This document shows, in pieces, positions 35,568-46,139 of a stretch of 64,000 nt of DNA. Location: NCBI GenBank assembly GCA_037157565.1, contig JAZHRO010000036.1, forward strand, positions 137,260,501 through 137,324,500. Reading direction: 5' to 3'. The stretch is from Thalassia testudinum (lineage: Eukaryota > Streptophyta > Magnoliopsida > Alismatales > Hydrocharitaceae). A program made the translations under genes and the position numbers. The stretch's first letter is position 1, and every line of letters begins with the position of its first letter. The notes under the pieces were generated by a model, which saw nothing but the letters and a program-made list of their open reading frames with translations, was not told the origin of the DNA and made no database searches.

Positions 35568-36515
35568 CTAATCATATGGGGGTTTGTTCCTAGATTGAAC
35601 CAGATCCAAACATGGTTCTAGTGTAAACAAGTCAGACGTATGATTGGACATCTGATCAAGGATCTGGACATTTAATGATGGTCATCTGTGGGAATGGATT
35701 CCCGAGAAGCTAACGGCTAGTTTTGTTCTGACAAATCATGATTTGGGTCTAACGTCTCTTTATTAGACGTCTAAGAGTCTCTATGGATGTTTGGGAATAA
35801 TATTAAAATATTTCCTAAGTGGGTTTGCGAAGGTATTGGCTGATATGCTAACGGTCCTATTATTGGACATTTGTCAAGTTTATCAGACATCTTATAAGTC
35901 GTCTGGAACAGGGTCAGGTCGTCTATTTACAAAGATCAGAGACTAAGGTTTCCAACCTAGGTTATTGGATGTCTATCAAGATAATCAAATGTTTTATAGG
36001 ACGTCTGAAAGAGGGTTAGGTCGTTTGATTACAAAGATTTGAGACCAAGGTTTCCAGCCTAGGTTATTGGATGGCTGATTTAAATATTAGATGACTTAAA
36101 AGTCGAGATAAGACGTTTGATACTCATGTTGGACATCTGATCAGGCTATCCGTTTCCTATTTTTATTTTCTAATTCTGTTCTAAGGTTTGCCTAAGTGTC
36201 CTAAGGTTGTGTAAGTGTTCCTAGGACTAAGGTGTTAGACTTTGGGCTCTTTACAGCAATTATAAGAGAAATGCAACAACATAAAGGTTACAATCATACT
36301 TTCTAAGTCCTATTCTTCTTCAAGCTTTAACTCCAAGCAAAGCTCCAACTTCTCCATTAAGCTCCATCCTGTCATGGACGTGAGCTTGATCTTGAGCTCC
36401 TCACACTTGCTTCTGTTTGTATTTTAACCTGAAATCTTAAGCTCAAATGCAAATGTCAAATAACAAGTATTTTGTTATCATCAAAATCAACGATTGTTGT
36501 GTACTTGCACCGACA

Positions 36516-38443
36516 ATTATGTAAGTGTAGATGTTACATTTCATGAGACATGACTATATTTCTCTATTGTTGCACGACAGTTTTCTTTTGTACCTTAGGA
36601 CAAAGCATCTCAGTCTGTTCCCATGCATGTTCCACCCATACAATTTGGTGACTTCTCACCTACTTAGGGCTTAGCCATCTGCGGATCTAGTTGATAACAA
36701 GTTTAGAGATCCACCAGTGATATATCAAATTCCAGTGTCATATAGGCCACGCATCACTACCACCCCCTCCCCCTCCTTAGTGCCATCATCCTCTCCTACA
36801 TAGGTATTTGTTGATGATATTGAAGGTTTTGTGCCTCATGATGTTTCTAGAGGTTTAGATAATGTCCCTAAGGAAGATGTTACAATAGTTCCAGAAGATG
36901 ACATTGATCTCCCGATAGCAGTTCAGAAGGCACACCGTAGTTGTGCACATTACCGTGTTGCAGGTGATCTGTGTGATGTCCTAAGTGCCACTTTTACTAC
37001 CTTCACTATGGCTCTCTTAGTGTCTTCCATACCGAGTACATATCAGCAGGCCATGCTCCATCCTGAGTGCCATTAGGCTATAAAGGAGGAGGTGGCGACT
37101 CTTCGCTCTAGAGGCATGTGGGAACTTACACTGAGACCAGTTAGAGCTCAGGTGGTTGGCTGTCGATGGGTCTTTGCCTTGAAATACAACTCTGATGGGT
37201 TTATTTCTCAGCATAAGGCTCGCTTGGTGGCAAAAGGGTTCACCCAAACCTATGGGGTGGACTTTTTGACACTTTTTAACCATGGTGAGGCTCTCAAATG
37301 TTCATATACTTCTTTCAGTGGCAGCAAATAGAGATTGGGATCTACACCAGCTACATGTGAAGAATGCCTTCCTCTATGATGATCTTTAAGAGGAGGTGTA
37401 TATGTACTGTGTAGCAATCCCTTGGCTTTGAGGTTGAGGGGGAGCGTGTATGCAGGCTAAAGAAGGTAATTTATGGACTCAAGTAGAGTTCTCGTGCATT
37501 TCAAAAATTATCTGAGGTTGTGGAAAGCATGAGCTTAAAGAGATCTACATCTGATCATTCTTTGTTCACTAGGAAAACTGATAGAGGGGTGGTTGTGCTT
37601 CTTGTTTATGTTGATGACCTTATCATTACTGGTGATAAAATAATACAGGTTAAGGAGAATTTGGTAGCACTGTTTTTTATGAAAGATTTGGGTTCTCTGT
37701 GGTATTTCTTGGGTATTGAGGTGGCTGGAGGAAAAGATGGCATTGTAGTGAGTCAAAGGAAATATACACTTGATGTTCTTCGGGATACTAGGATGTTAGG
37801 AGCCAGATTAGCTAACATTCCCATGGATCCCAAGGTGCATTTGTATGATGTGGATGCAGAACCTGTGGATAGTAGAAGCTACAGACAGCTGATTGGTAGG
37901 CTCCTATACCTTACCATTACTAGGCTTAATATTTCTCTTGCCATTGGAAAGCTTATTCAATTTATGGAGAAGCCAACTAAGTAGCACTGGAATGCTGCAG
38001 TGTAGGTACTCAGGTATTTGAAGAAGGCACTATGCCGTGGACTATTATTCTGTAAGAGGGGTCCTATAACAGTGGTAGGATACTTTGATGTAGATAATGC
38101 TGAGTGTCTTGCAGATCGCAAGTTTACCACTAGATTTTGTACATATGTAGCAAGGAACCTAGTGACATGGAGGAGCAAGAAGCTGACTGTGGTATCTAGA
38201 TCTAGCGCTAAATCAGAGTATCATGCTATGGCACAAACTACACTTGAAATGGCTTGGGTGCAGGCCATTGCATATGCAGATAGAGGGACCCATGGAGATG
38301 AGGTGTGATAATCTTGTAGCCACATATATAGTCAATAGTCTCATGTTTCATGAGCGCACGAAACATGTGGAGATAGATTGTCATTATATTAAAGATCTTA
38401 TTCAGAAGGGTGCTATTTACACATCTCCAGTTACTTCCGAGGA
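36516..38443 (+). pseudogene. Copia-K integrase end, RT and RNase H (broken, truncated)
   Basis: It resumes after the solo LTR with VSVDVTFHE. DIDLPIAVQKAHRSC precedes RT (36900-36945). The RT has VVGCRWVFALKYNSDGFIS and [17 protein letters not shown] (37150-37260), then LLVYVDDLIITGD with intact YVDD (37590-37630) and MKDLGSLWYFLGIEVAGGKDG. RNase H follows: LIGRLLYLTITRLN, LFCKRGPITVVGYFD, RSKKLTVVSRSSAKSEYHAMA. The tail ends at KHVEIDCHYIKDLIQKG. The last conserved residues SED abut foreign LINE sequence at 38443. Confidence 0.87.
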
Positions 38444-40350
38444 TTATTGCCTTCTCCCTCTTCATCATAAAGACATTGTACACTCCAATCTAGCTTTTGC
38501 TCCTAAAGGACCTTCAAAAATCATCAAAACTTGTATGCGCTAACCACTCCAAACGAAAATGTCTCCAAATTTGCATAGAAAAGAAGCACCCAAAAAACAA
38601 ATGATCCACATCTTCATTTTCCACAAGACAAAGTGGGAATGCCTTCTCCATCTTCGGTACCCATTTAGCTCTCTAAAGTCACGCCATGAGTCTCACTCCT
38701 AGGCAACTAAGCAAAAATTTTGATCTTTAATGGACATGAAGTTGACCAAATTGCAATCCTCGATGAAATCCACATTTGTTATCGATCCTCTGTTTCCCAA
38801 CCTTTTATAAGCCTCCCTTATAGAGAACTCGCCATCCTCTTACATGTAGGCATCAACTCCACCTTCTGGCCTAAAGCCTTCCAACTCTTGCAACAAAGTT
38901 TCAAGCTCTCATATCCTTTGGTGTGAAAAATTCCCCACAAATTTAGGGCATCAAGACCCCTCCCAGCATTTAGTCACCTTTACCTCCGTACAAGTAGCCA
39001 TCGCAAAAAGCCTTGGGAACCAATCTCTCAACTTTCCTTGGCCCATCTAGTAATCCAACCAAAAACGAAAAGTATCGCCTACACCAACATACGATGTAAA
39101 GAAGCTTTAAACCTTGGGCACCATTGAAGACAACCCTCTAAGAAAATGAGAAGTACTACTCTGAGATGATGCCAGAAGTCCCAGTTCATGGAGTTGCCGT
39201 AGCATGCTAGAATAATCTTCCCTAAAAACTCCTCCCTACACCCTGGGAATTTGCTAATCCACTTAGCCAGAAGACTATCATTCGTTCTCCCCAAGCCCCC
39301 TTCTCTCACAGACCTAGAGACCAACTCTTAGGCCACCATCCTTGCTTCCTTCCCAGCTGAACCCTAGTTTGTCCAAAAGAATTCCCTTATCGGACCTGAA
39401 ATCCTTTGTTCAACCTTCTGTGGCAGCTTTAGGACAAACGTGAAGTAAGAATGCATGGAGGCCAGTACTACTTTTAGGATAATCAACCTTCCCCCTCTGG
39501 GTGAAACCTTGAAGGCCCACCTTGCCAACCTCCTCTCCAACCTATCTATCAAAGGTACCCACCCCTGCACAGAGATCCTCTTGTCTACTAGAGGAAAGTT
39601 AAGATATGAAATGAGTAAGGAGCCACCTATTGTATGTGGAGCCACATTGCATTTGTTAGCCTCCTTGGGTGACATGTGGATAGGGATGAAAGTTGACTTG
39701 GAGAAATTAATCAGCAGTCTCGAAGCTTCACCAAACATCTCCAGGAGGATTCTCATCCTTCCTACCCCAACCTCAGAGCCTTCCACAAAGAAAAGAGTGT
39801 TGTCAACAAATCGAAGCACCTGGACCTGAATCCTACTCCCCCCTGAGAAACCATTAATCAGATTCCTCTCGTACGTTCTAATAGTGGATCTTGCCAGTGC
39901 AGCTGTCGCTAGTACAAAGAACATAGTTGTCAAGGACATCCCTGTTTAACCCCTCGCCTTGGTTGAATCCATCCTCCTGTTGGATTTTCATTAAGAAGAA
40001 TGGAAAAGAGATGTCATCGTCACGCAGCACTTCATCCAATCCACCCACCGAGGAAGTAAACCCCTCTTCACCAAGGAAGCTCAAATAAAAGACCACCATA
40101 CCAAGTCGTAGGTATTTTTAAAATCCACCTTCCTTAGGAATGCCCTCCTCTTTTCTCTCCTCTAAAAGGTTAGAATCTTTGAAGCAATAACAAATTCATC
40201 TAGGATATTACGACCTGGGACAAAAGTCGTATGCATTGGTGACAAAATCCTCTCGAAGACCTCAACCTATTGGCAAGAACCTTGGCCACAATGAGATAGC
40301 ATTAGACAGTGCAATGGCTCTGAAATCTTCAATAGATAGCAGCCAAAGGA
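38444..40350 (-). mobile_element. LINE fragment, RT to zf-RVT
   Basis: Read on the minus strand from about 40350, RT remnants ISPMHTTFVPGRNILDEFVIA come first. Then follows a 191-codon frame (39939-39364) with VQVLRFVDNTLFF, where the usual FADD is altered to FVDN, and LINFSKSTFIPI and HSYFTFVLKLPQKVEQRI, leading to IREFFW. Next come KWISKFPG and WDFWHHLR (39324-39079), and near 38640-38550 a zf-RVT motif with ENEDVDHLFFGC. No poly(A) or target duplication is visible at either edge. It separates truncated Copia-K from the RT part of Copia-J. Confidence 0.82.
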
Positions 40351-41797
40351 TTTGTCTATTGCTTTACGGAAGGCAGTAAGAAGCTGTACTCTTCATCTCA
40401 TGCCACATTATACTACTGTTGACAATCTTAGTCCTGCTTTAAAAAATTTCTTTACAGCTTTGTCTGCCATGGTAGTTTATAAGAATTATCATGAAGCTGC
40501 GTAGGATCTAGTTTGGAGATTGGCCATGGATAAGGAGATGATTGCCCTCATTACATGGGCTACATAGGAGTTGATGGATCTTTTTGATGGGGCAACAATG
40601 GTTGACTACAGATGGAAGTGTTGAGAAACTGAAGGCGAGGTTGGTAGGAAAGGGCTAGATACAAACCTATGGGTTTGATTATTTTGATACATTTTGTCCA
40701 GGAGCTCGAAGGAGCTCGACTCAACTATGTTCGTCTCATTCTATCAGTGGTAGCTTGATGTCAAGAATACCTTTCTATATGATGACATGCAAGAGGAAGT
40801 TTATATGACTCAATCATCAGGTTATGTAGTTGAGGGGGAGAAGTTTTGTCGTTTATGAAAGGTGATATATGGCCTATAGCAAAGCCCCAAATTATGGCTC
40901 TAGAGGTTTAGTGGTGAAGTTCAAAAGATTGGTTTCTTGAGATCTACTTTAGATCATTTTGTCTTTATTAGACATAGGGAGACAAGTGTTGTCATTTTAG
41001 TTGTTTATGCTGATAATATGATTCTCATTGGTGATGATGTCGCATGCATTTAGGAAACCAAGGATTTCTTGTAGACAATGTTTGTTACAAAGGATTTGGT
41101 AGTCTGGGATACTTTGTAGGTATTGAAGTTGCCAGAGATTCTGGTGCCATGGTTCTCTTACAGAGAAAATGTCATGGAGCTCCTTTAAGAGGTAGGTTAA
41201 TTTGGGTCCAAGCCCCAATTATTGTCCAGCCACAGGGGCACACAAAGGAGGAAGATGATCCTTTGTTTGAGGACAGGAAAAATATAGGAGCATTGTTATG
41301 AAGTTGCTATATGTCATAGTTACTAGGCTAAATATGAGCTTTGTAGTTAATAGGGCAAGCTAGTTTGTGGAGAACCCCTGCTACAATCATTGGCATGTAG
41401 TTTGCCTAATTCTGAAGTACCTAAAAGGTAATCCTGGAAGGGGCTTGTATATGAAGAATAATGGACATGTGGACTTGTATGTTTACTTTGATGCAGACTA
41501 TGCAGGCTCTACAGCAGACAGGAGATCCACTACTGGCTGTGCCACCTTAGTGGTAATCTAGTTACCTAGAGGAGCAAGAAGTAGATTGTGGTAGCTTGGT
41601 CAAGTGTTGAAGTTGAATATTGTGCCATGGCCCATACAACATGTGGGATTATGTGGATGGTACACTTCCTAGTTGATCGGAATGAGAGTACACCTTATTC
41701 TAATGCTTTGTAACAATTGATTTGCTACATTCATTACCTCAAATCCAATTGTCTACAAGCATACTAAGTACATTGAAGTTGATTGTCATTTTGTCTG
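40351..41797 (+). pseudogene. Copia-J reverse transcriptase and RNase H (broken)
   Basis: Starts in the pre-RT block KDLSIALRKAVRSCTLH, then RT remnants: MDKEMIALITWAT, YGFDYFDTF, FYMMTCKRKFI-like and QSSGYVVEGEKF. The catalytic region is LVVYADNMILIGDD-like near 41000-41035, altered from VDD. RNase H shows LKYLKGNPGRGLYMKN, YFDADYAGSTADRRSTTG (41400-41540) and KYIEVDCHF at 41765-41795, where Copia-O interrupts it. The tail resumes at 45839 (TEGKIST...VVDIF). Confidence 0.85.
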
Positions 41798-41927
41798 TGT
41801 TGAAGTAAATGAAAGTCTTTATTCAAAATAGAAACCTTAGCCTCTCTTTTATATTAGAAAGATTTGGAAAAATTACAAAGATACCCCAAAGATAGTAAAA
41901 GAGACAAAAAAGTCCCTATGCTCAACA
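41798..41927 (-). repeat. 3' LTR of Copia-O
   Basis: 130 bp, TGTTGAAG to GCTCAACA on the plus strand. Next to it the minus strand reads a purine tract CAGAGGGTG. Confidence 0.86.
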
Positions 41928-42009
41928 CACCCTCTGAAGTTGGGGCATAGACCCAACTTGTCGCACATGAAGTCTAGACGCTTCTTCTTTAGAGCCTTGG
42001 TAAATATAT

Positions 42010-43400
42010 CACTATATCAACTAGTTGAAGCTCTGAAGAGACATATGGGGTACTAATCTTGCTACTAAGTACAACACCACGAACAAAATGGTAATCAACC
42101 TCGATATACTTGATCCTCTCATGAAAGACTGGATTCGAGGCAATATAGGTGGTAGATTTATTGTCACAGAACAGTGGAACAGGTAGAGTAGTTTGGATAC
42201 TAAGATCCTACACGAAGGATACAATCCACATAACTTCATAAGCAGCCTGAGCCATGGCTTTATACTCCGCCTCAACACTCGAACGGGCTATAACACTCTG
42301 CTTCTTGCTCCTCCAGGAGACAAGATTTCCTTCAATATAGATTGCAAAATCGAAAGTAGAGTGACGATCCTCCACAGATCCAGCATAGTTCGCATCAGAG
42401 TAAGCAAGTATGTCTAGGCTGCCACTGTCTTTGTAATACAATCTTCTACCTGATCTCCCTTTGAGGAATCTCAAGATGAGGCAAACCTCATGCCAGTGGC
42501 TATAACGTGGAGCCTGCATATGCTGACTAGCCCTACTTACTGCAAAACTGAGATTAAGCCTCGTAATGGTAAGATAGAGTAAGCGATCCGCTATACTATG
42601 GTACTAAGTAACATCATCATATAAAGGATCCTCCTCATCAGAATGACGTGCAGGCGGTGACTCCACAGGTATACCAGAGGGCTTAGCCCCAAGCAAACTG
42701 GCTTCTTGAAGAATCTGAAATGTATACTGCCTTTGTGACAAGGATAAGTCTAACGGTCGTTGTACAGCCTCAATACCCAGAAAATATCTTAGCTCGCCCA
42801 AGTCCTTAGTAACGAATGTTGCCTGTAATAAGGACTTGGTCTGGGCAGTGCCATCCTCATCATCCCCTATAAGGATCATATCATCCACATATATGACTAA
42901 AAGAACAACACATGCATGTCCTCCGTACTTTGTCTTCCTGATGAAGACTAAATGATCAGATCGCTAGAACCTAATCTTTCAAATCTTAGTACTGAGCCTC
43001 TCAAACTAGGTAGGAGAACTCTGTTTCAATCCATATATTGCCTTCTTTAGACAACAAACATACTCCCCCTGGGTGCTATAGTCTATAACTTGGTGGTTGT
43101 TACATATATACTTCCTCAGATAAGTCACCATACAAAAAGGTATTCTTAATGTCAAGTTGATGTAGGGGCCATCTCCTGATCACTGCAACCGATATAATAA
43201 TCCTGACAAAGGTAATTCGTGCTACTGGAGAAAATGTCTCAAAGTAATCTACTCCATATGTTTGTGTAAAGCCTTTGGCAACCAACCTGGCCTTGTACCT
43301 GTTTACTGCCCCATCAGGTCTATACTTGATAGTGTAGACCCATACGTAGTCCACCAAGGTAGCACTCTCAAGACAAGGTACTAACTTCTAAGTTTGTCGC
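42010..43400 (-). pseudogene. Copia-O reverse transcriptase and RNase H (broken)
   Basis: RT N-terminal block (43357-43100): [48 protein letters not shown] order, then [17 protein letters not shown] catalytic end (42888-42604): DDMILIGDDEDG and TKDLGELRYFLGIEA. RNase H (42519-42208): YSHWHEVCLILRFLKG, YSDANYAGSVEDRHST, WRSKKQSVIARSSVEAEYKAMA. The tail reaches about 42021. Frameshifts separate the pieces. Confidence 0.88.
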
Positions 43401-43699
43401 AATTGTAGGGCCTGTATTTGTTCATCCATTGCAGCCTGCCACCTAGGATCACGTGAAGCCTAGACAATCTTTGGGAATAGCAGCAGTGATGATAGCTAAA
43501 GCAAACTGACGAACACCATCTTCAAGATGAGCAACACCTGTGTATTGAGAAAGAGGATGGAGAGTACCATCCCTACTGGATCTCCTCAAGGATCCCTACT
43601 CCTTCGTGTCTGAACTGCTCTCAGCTGTCGACTCTGAATCAGGACCCTAATCAAGCAAAGTGTGTGGTCTCCGGTGATATACTTGAGTCTCCTCCAGAG

Positions 43700-45110
43700 C
43701 AGCCTGTATAGACGTTCCCTCATCTAAGAAGGAATCCCCTCAAAAAAGGTAATGCCTGCAGTAACAACATATCTCCTGTGAGTTGGGTCGTAACACCGGC
43801 ATCCCTTCTGCTCTTGGAATACCTAAGAAAGACACATTTAGTTGCCCTCGGAGAGAACTTGTCCAGGTTGCTGTATACCTGGAAAAAACAAGTACATCCA
43901 AACACCTATAGAAGTAAATCAAATGACCTGTCACTCCTTGGATAAATCACCTGGAAAGGAATCCACCCTCGAAGGACTGACGAAGGCACCCGGTTGATCA
44001 GATAGGCTGCAGTAAGGATAGCATTTCCCCAGAATTGCTTAGGAACCTTCATGTGGATTATCAGGGTCCTAGCAATGTCCAGGAGATGGCAAAGCTTGTG
44101 CTCAGCAACACCATTTTGCTGAGATGTGTGAGCACCACAAGATGTCTGGTGAATGATGCCTCGATAAGAAAATGGATCCTGCACATCTTGTTGCATAAAC
44201 TCCAAGGCATTATTGTTGCGGAAGACTCTAACTATACCATTAGATTGTGTTTGAACCTTTGCTAAGAACTGCTGAATAATCTGTGGAATCTCTGTGCGTC
44301 TTTATCAAGAAAATCCAAGTGAGGCGACAATGATCATCCACAATAACCGCATAGTATCGGTGTCCTCTTGGAATAGGCACTCTGGATGGTCCCCAACATC
44401 ACAATGTACCAAGGCAAAGGGGGTAGCACTTACCTCGGCGTCCCTTTGTGAATATGTACTCATGTGGTGCTTCCCAAGCTGATTGTCCTCACATTATAAT
44501 GTCAGAGAGTCTAGCAAGCTAGGATACATCTGGCGCATCTGCCCAAGTCTTCTATGCCATAGCCATGGATTAGATGCTATGGATATAACCCTTACAAATA
44601 ATGTAGGTGTGTCAAGGTAATATAGTCCATCCCGCTCTATACCACCACCTATAATATCTTCTATCTACTTGTCTTGAAAGTAGAAATAGCCCTCATCAAA
44701 GACAACATGGCACCCCAAGTCCTTACAGATGTCACTAACTAATAGCAGACTCACCGGAAACTCGGGGGCACAATGAACTCCTCTTATCAACATCTTCTGA
44801 GAAGAATGTACCTGCCCTACTACAGTAATAGGTGACGTGGCCCTATTAACCACCCTAACTTCTTTGATCCCACACGGAGCCTTGGGATCTACGAGACGTT
44901 GCACATCTCCTGTGAAGTAGACAGAAGCACCTAAATCAATTATCCACCATCCTCTGATCTTATTCTTCTTTCTTGTGTTGTCTTGGGTTGCAACCGCAAA
45001 CCCCTTCACTTGTGAGATAGAATCTCTTGGTGAGTGTGTCACCTCCTTGTTATGCGAGAGAAGACTCATCGTTGCAGTCAATGGTGAGAGAAGGCTCATC
45101 ACCATGATTC
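43700..45110 (-). pseudogene. Copia-O protease and integrase (broken)
   Basis: The protease frame (45105-44665) has WWIIDLGASVYFTGD, where the copia DSGA is DLGA, and LLLVSDICKDLGCHVVFDEGYFYFQD. Integrase pieces at 44205-43906 and 43905-43720 show GIIHQTSC-AHTSQQNGVAEHKLCHLLDIARTL and FGCTCFFQV, then KCVFLRYSKSRR. Gag is not recognisable between 45110 and the leader. Confidence 0.86.
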
Positions 45111-45269
45111 AGGCGTGTGACACCCACGTCATGTACATGAGGACATCAGAAACAACGAACCGGGATGGTACGTACCCTGATTGGGCCACTGACATACCCA
45201 TAGTGGATCTATCGGTGGCGAGGGAGGGGCCTGTGGCCTACAACACGTCCAGTAAAGCCACCGACCACC

Positions 45270-45698
45270 TACTCATCGGCAACGAGGGCTTGACAGGCCA
45301 TTGCGTTGTTTGTAGCGGCGATGGGGCCCATCGCAGCGCTTCCAGTGACGGTGTCTTCTGCAGGGACAACAACAGCGGTGGTAGGGGCTATATTATAGCC
45401 CCTGCAACGACAATGGGGCCCCCATCGGGGGCGATGGGAGTGATGGTAGGGGCCATCGCTGCCCCTACATCGCCGAAGGAGCCCCCTTAGGGGTGATGGG
45501 GGTGATGGCAGGGGCCTTGGGGGAGATGGGCTTGCCTTTGGCGTGGTGGCAATGGTGGCGGAGGGGCTGAGCGCGCTACCGCTGTTGCTGCTCCTCCCAA
45601 TCCGCAAGATCATTGATTGAATCTTCGTGATCTCGAGGATTCGTTCATCTTGTGATGGGATATTTGGTAGGATACCAAAACATCGACCTAGAATCGCT
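45270..45698 (-). other. Copia-O leader, GC-rich
   Basis: A G/C-rich stretch with repeated GGGGCC/GATGG words (about 45360-45560) lies between PBS and protease. The proline/arginine-rich ORF here matches no gag motif and is probably spurious. Confidence 0.6.
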
Positions 45699-45710
45699 GC
45701 TCTGATACCA

Positions 45711-45838
45711 TGTTGAAGAAAATGAAAGTCTCTATTCAAAATAGAAACCCTAGTCTTTCTTTTATATTAGAGAGGTTTGAGAAAATTATAAAGATACCCC
45801 AAAGATAATAACATAGACAAAAAAGTCTATGCTCAACA
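45711..45838 (-). repeat. 5' LTR of Copia-O
   Basis: 128 bp, TGTTGAAGAAAATG to GCTCAACA on the plus strand, next to the PBS. Confidence 0.86.
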
Positions 45839-45996
45839 TTTGAAACATGGTGACTGAAGGGAAGATCAGCACTTCTACCACTATTTCTGAGTAGTAGGTG
45901 GTTGATATTTTCATAAAGTCACTTCCACGGAAGCATCATGATTATTTATGTAACGAGCTTGGCATATTGACATCTATCTTTTCGCTTGAGGGAGAG

Positions 45997-46139
45997 TGTT
46001 AAAGTATGACCTTATTGGGAATGTTTTTGGATATTTGTTATTTCTCATGTTTCTTCCCTATAATTTACCCATTAGTCTCTCTCATATATATAAAGGGGCT
46101 AGGATATCTTGGAATAAGATGTGACATTTCCTTCTAGCT
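45997..46139 (+). repeat. 3' LTR of Copia-J
   Basis: It begins TGTTAAAGTATGACC after the polypurine GAGGGAGAG. Its last bases differ from the 5' copy (TCTAGCT against TCTATTCTAACA), but the GATGT duplication follows immediately at 46140. It contains TATATATAAAGGGG. Confidence 0.83.

Larger units (their letters stand above)
23063..36515. mobile_element. Solo LTR (~1.8 kb net) interrupted by the Athila-like element
   Basis: Ends are TGTAGGTGCA (23063) and TGCACCGACA (ending 36515), a TG...CA pair with near-inverted 10-bp termini. They are flanked by a perfect 5-bp target duplication ATTAT (23058-23062 and 36516-36520), and removing the insert restores the Copia-K reading frame. Excluding the Athila insertion it is about 1.8 kb (23063-23919 and 35573-36515) with no coding region, so a solo LTR is the best reading. 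A related left end lies at the window end (63736-64000). Internally, about 35910-36085 contains a 102-bp tandem duplication. Family and orientation are unknown. Confidence 0.75.
20247..38443 (+). mobile_element. Truncated copia element (Copia-K), interrupted by a solo LTR
   Basis: The 5' LTR (20247-20396), gag and integrase run to 23062. There the integrase is cut by the insertion 23063-36515, and coding resumes at 36516 in register: RHY followed by VSVDVTFHE. RT and RNase H continue to about 38443, where the sequence stops inside the RNase H tail (SED) and switches to LINE sequence. No 3' LTR remains. LTR and protein sequence are of the same family as Copia-H. Insertion into Copia-J is inferred from position, since only one side is preserved. 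Confidence 0.88.
41798..45838 (-). mobile_element. Ty1/copia element, minus strand (Copia-O)
   Basis: LTRs 41798-41927 (3') and 45711-45838 (5') are TG...CA and about 89% identical. The PBS complement GCTCTGATACCA (45699-45710) abuts the 5' LTR. It sits inside the RNase H of Copia-J, since the interrupted reading continues on the far side. Flanks show no clean duplication (TCTG against TTTG at best). Protease, integrase, RT and RNase H are readable; most of gag is missing. Confidence 0.9.
19455..46139 (+). mobile_element. Outer copia element hosting all nested insertions (Copia-J)
   Basis: The 5' LTR (19455-19600) and the 3' LTR (45997-46139) belong to one family. They are flanked by the perfect target duplication GATGT (19450-19454 and 46140-46144). 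The PBS TGGTATAAGAG starts at 19601. Own sequence is only in three pieces: 19455-20246 (LTR and leader), about 40351-41797 (RT and RNase H) and 45839-46139 (RNase H tail and LTR). Gag, protease and integrase are missing. Copia-K, a solo LTR, an Athila-like element, a LINE fragment and Copia-O occupy the gaps. Confidence 0.88.

Noticed and set aside
40997..41218. Minus-strand ORFs opposite copia RT/RNase H regions
   Set aside because: These, like many others opposite the polyproteins, are shadows of the real domain-bearing strand.
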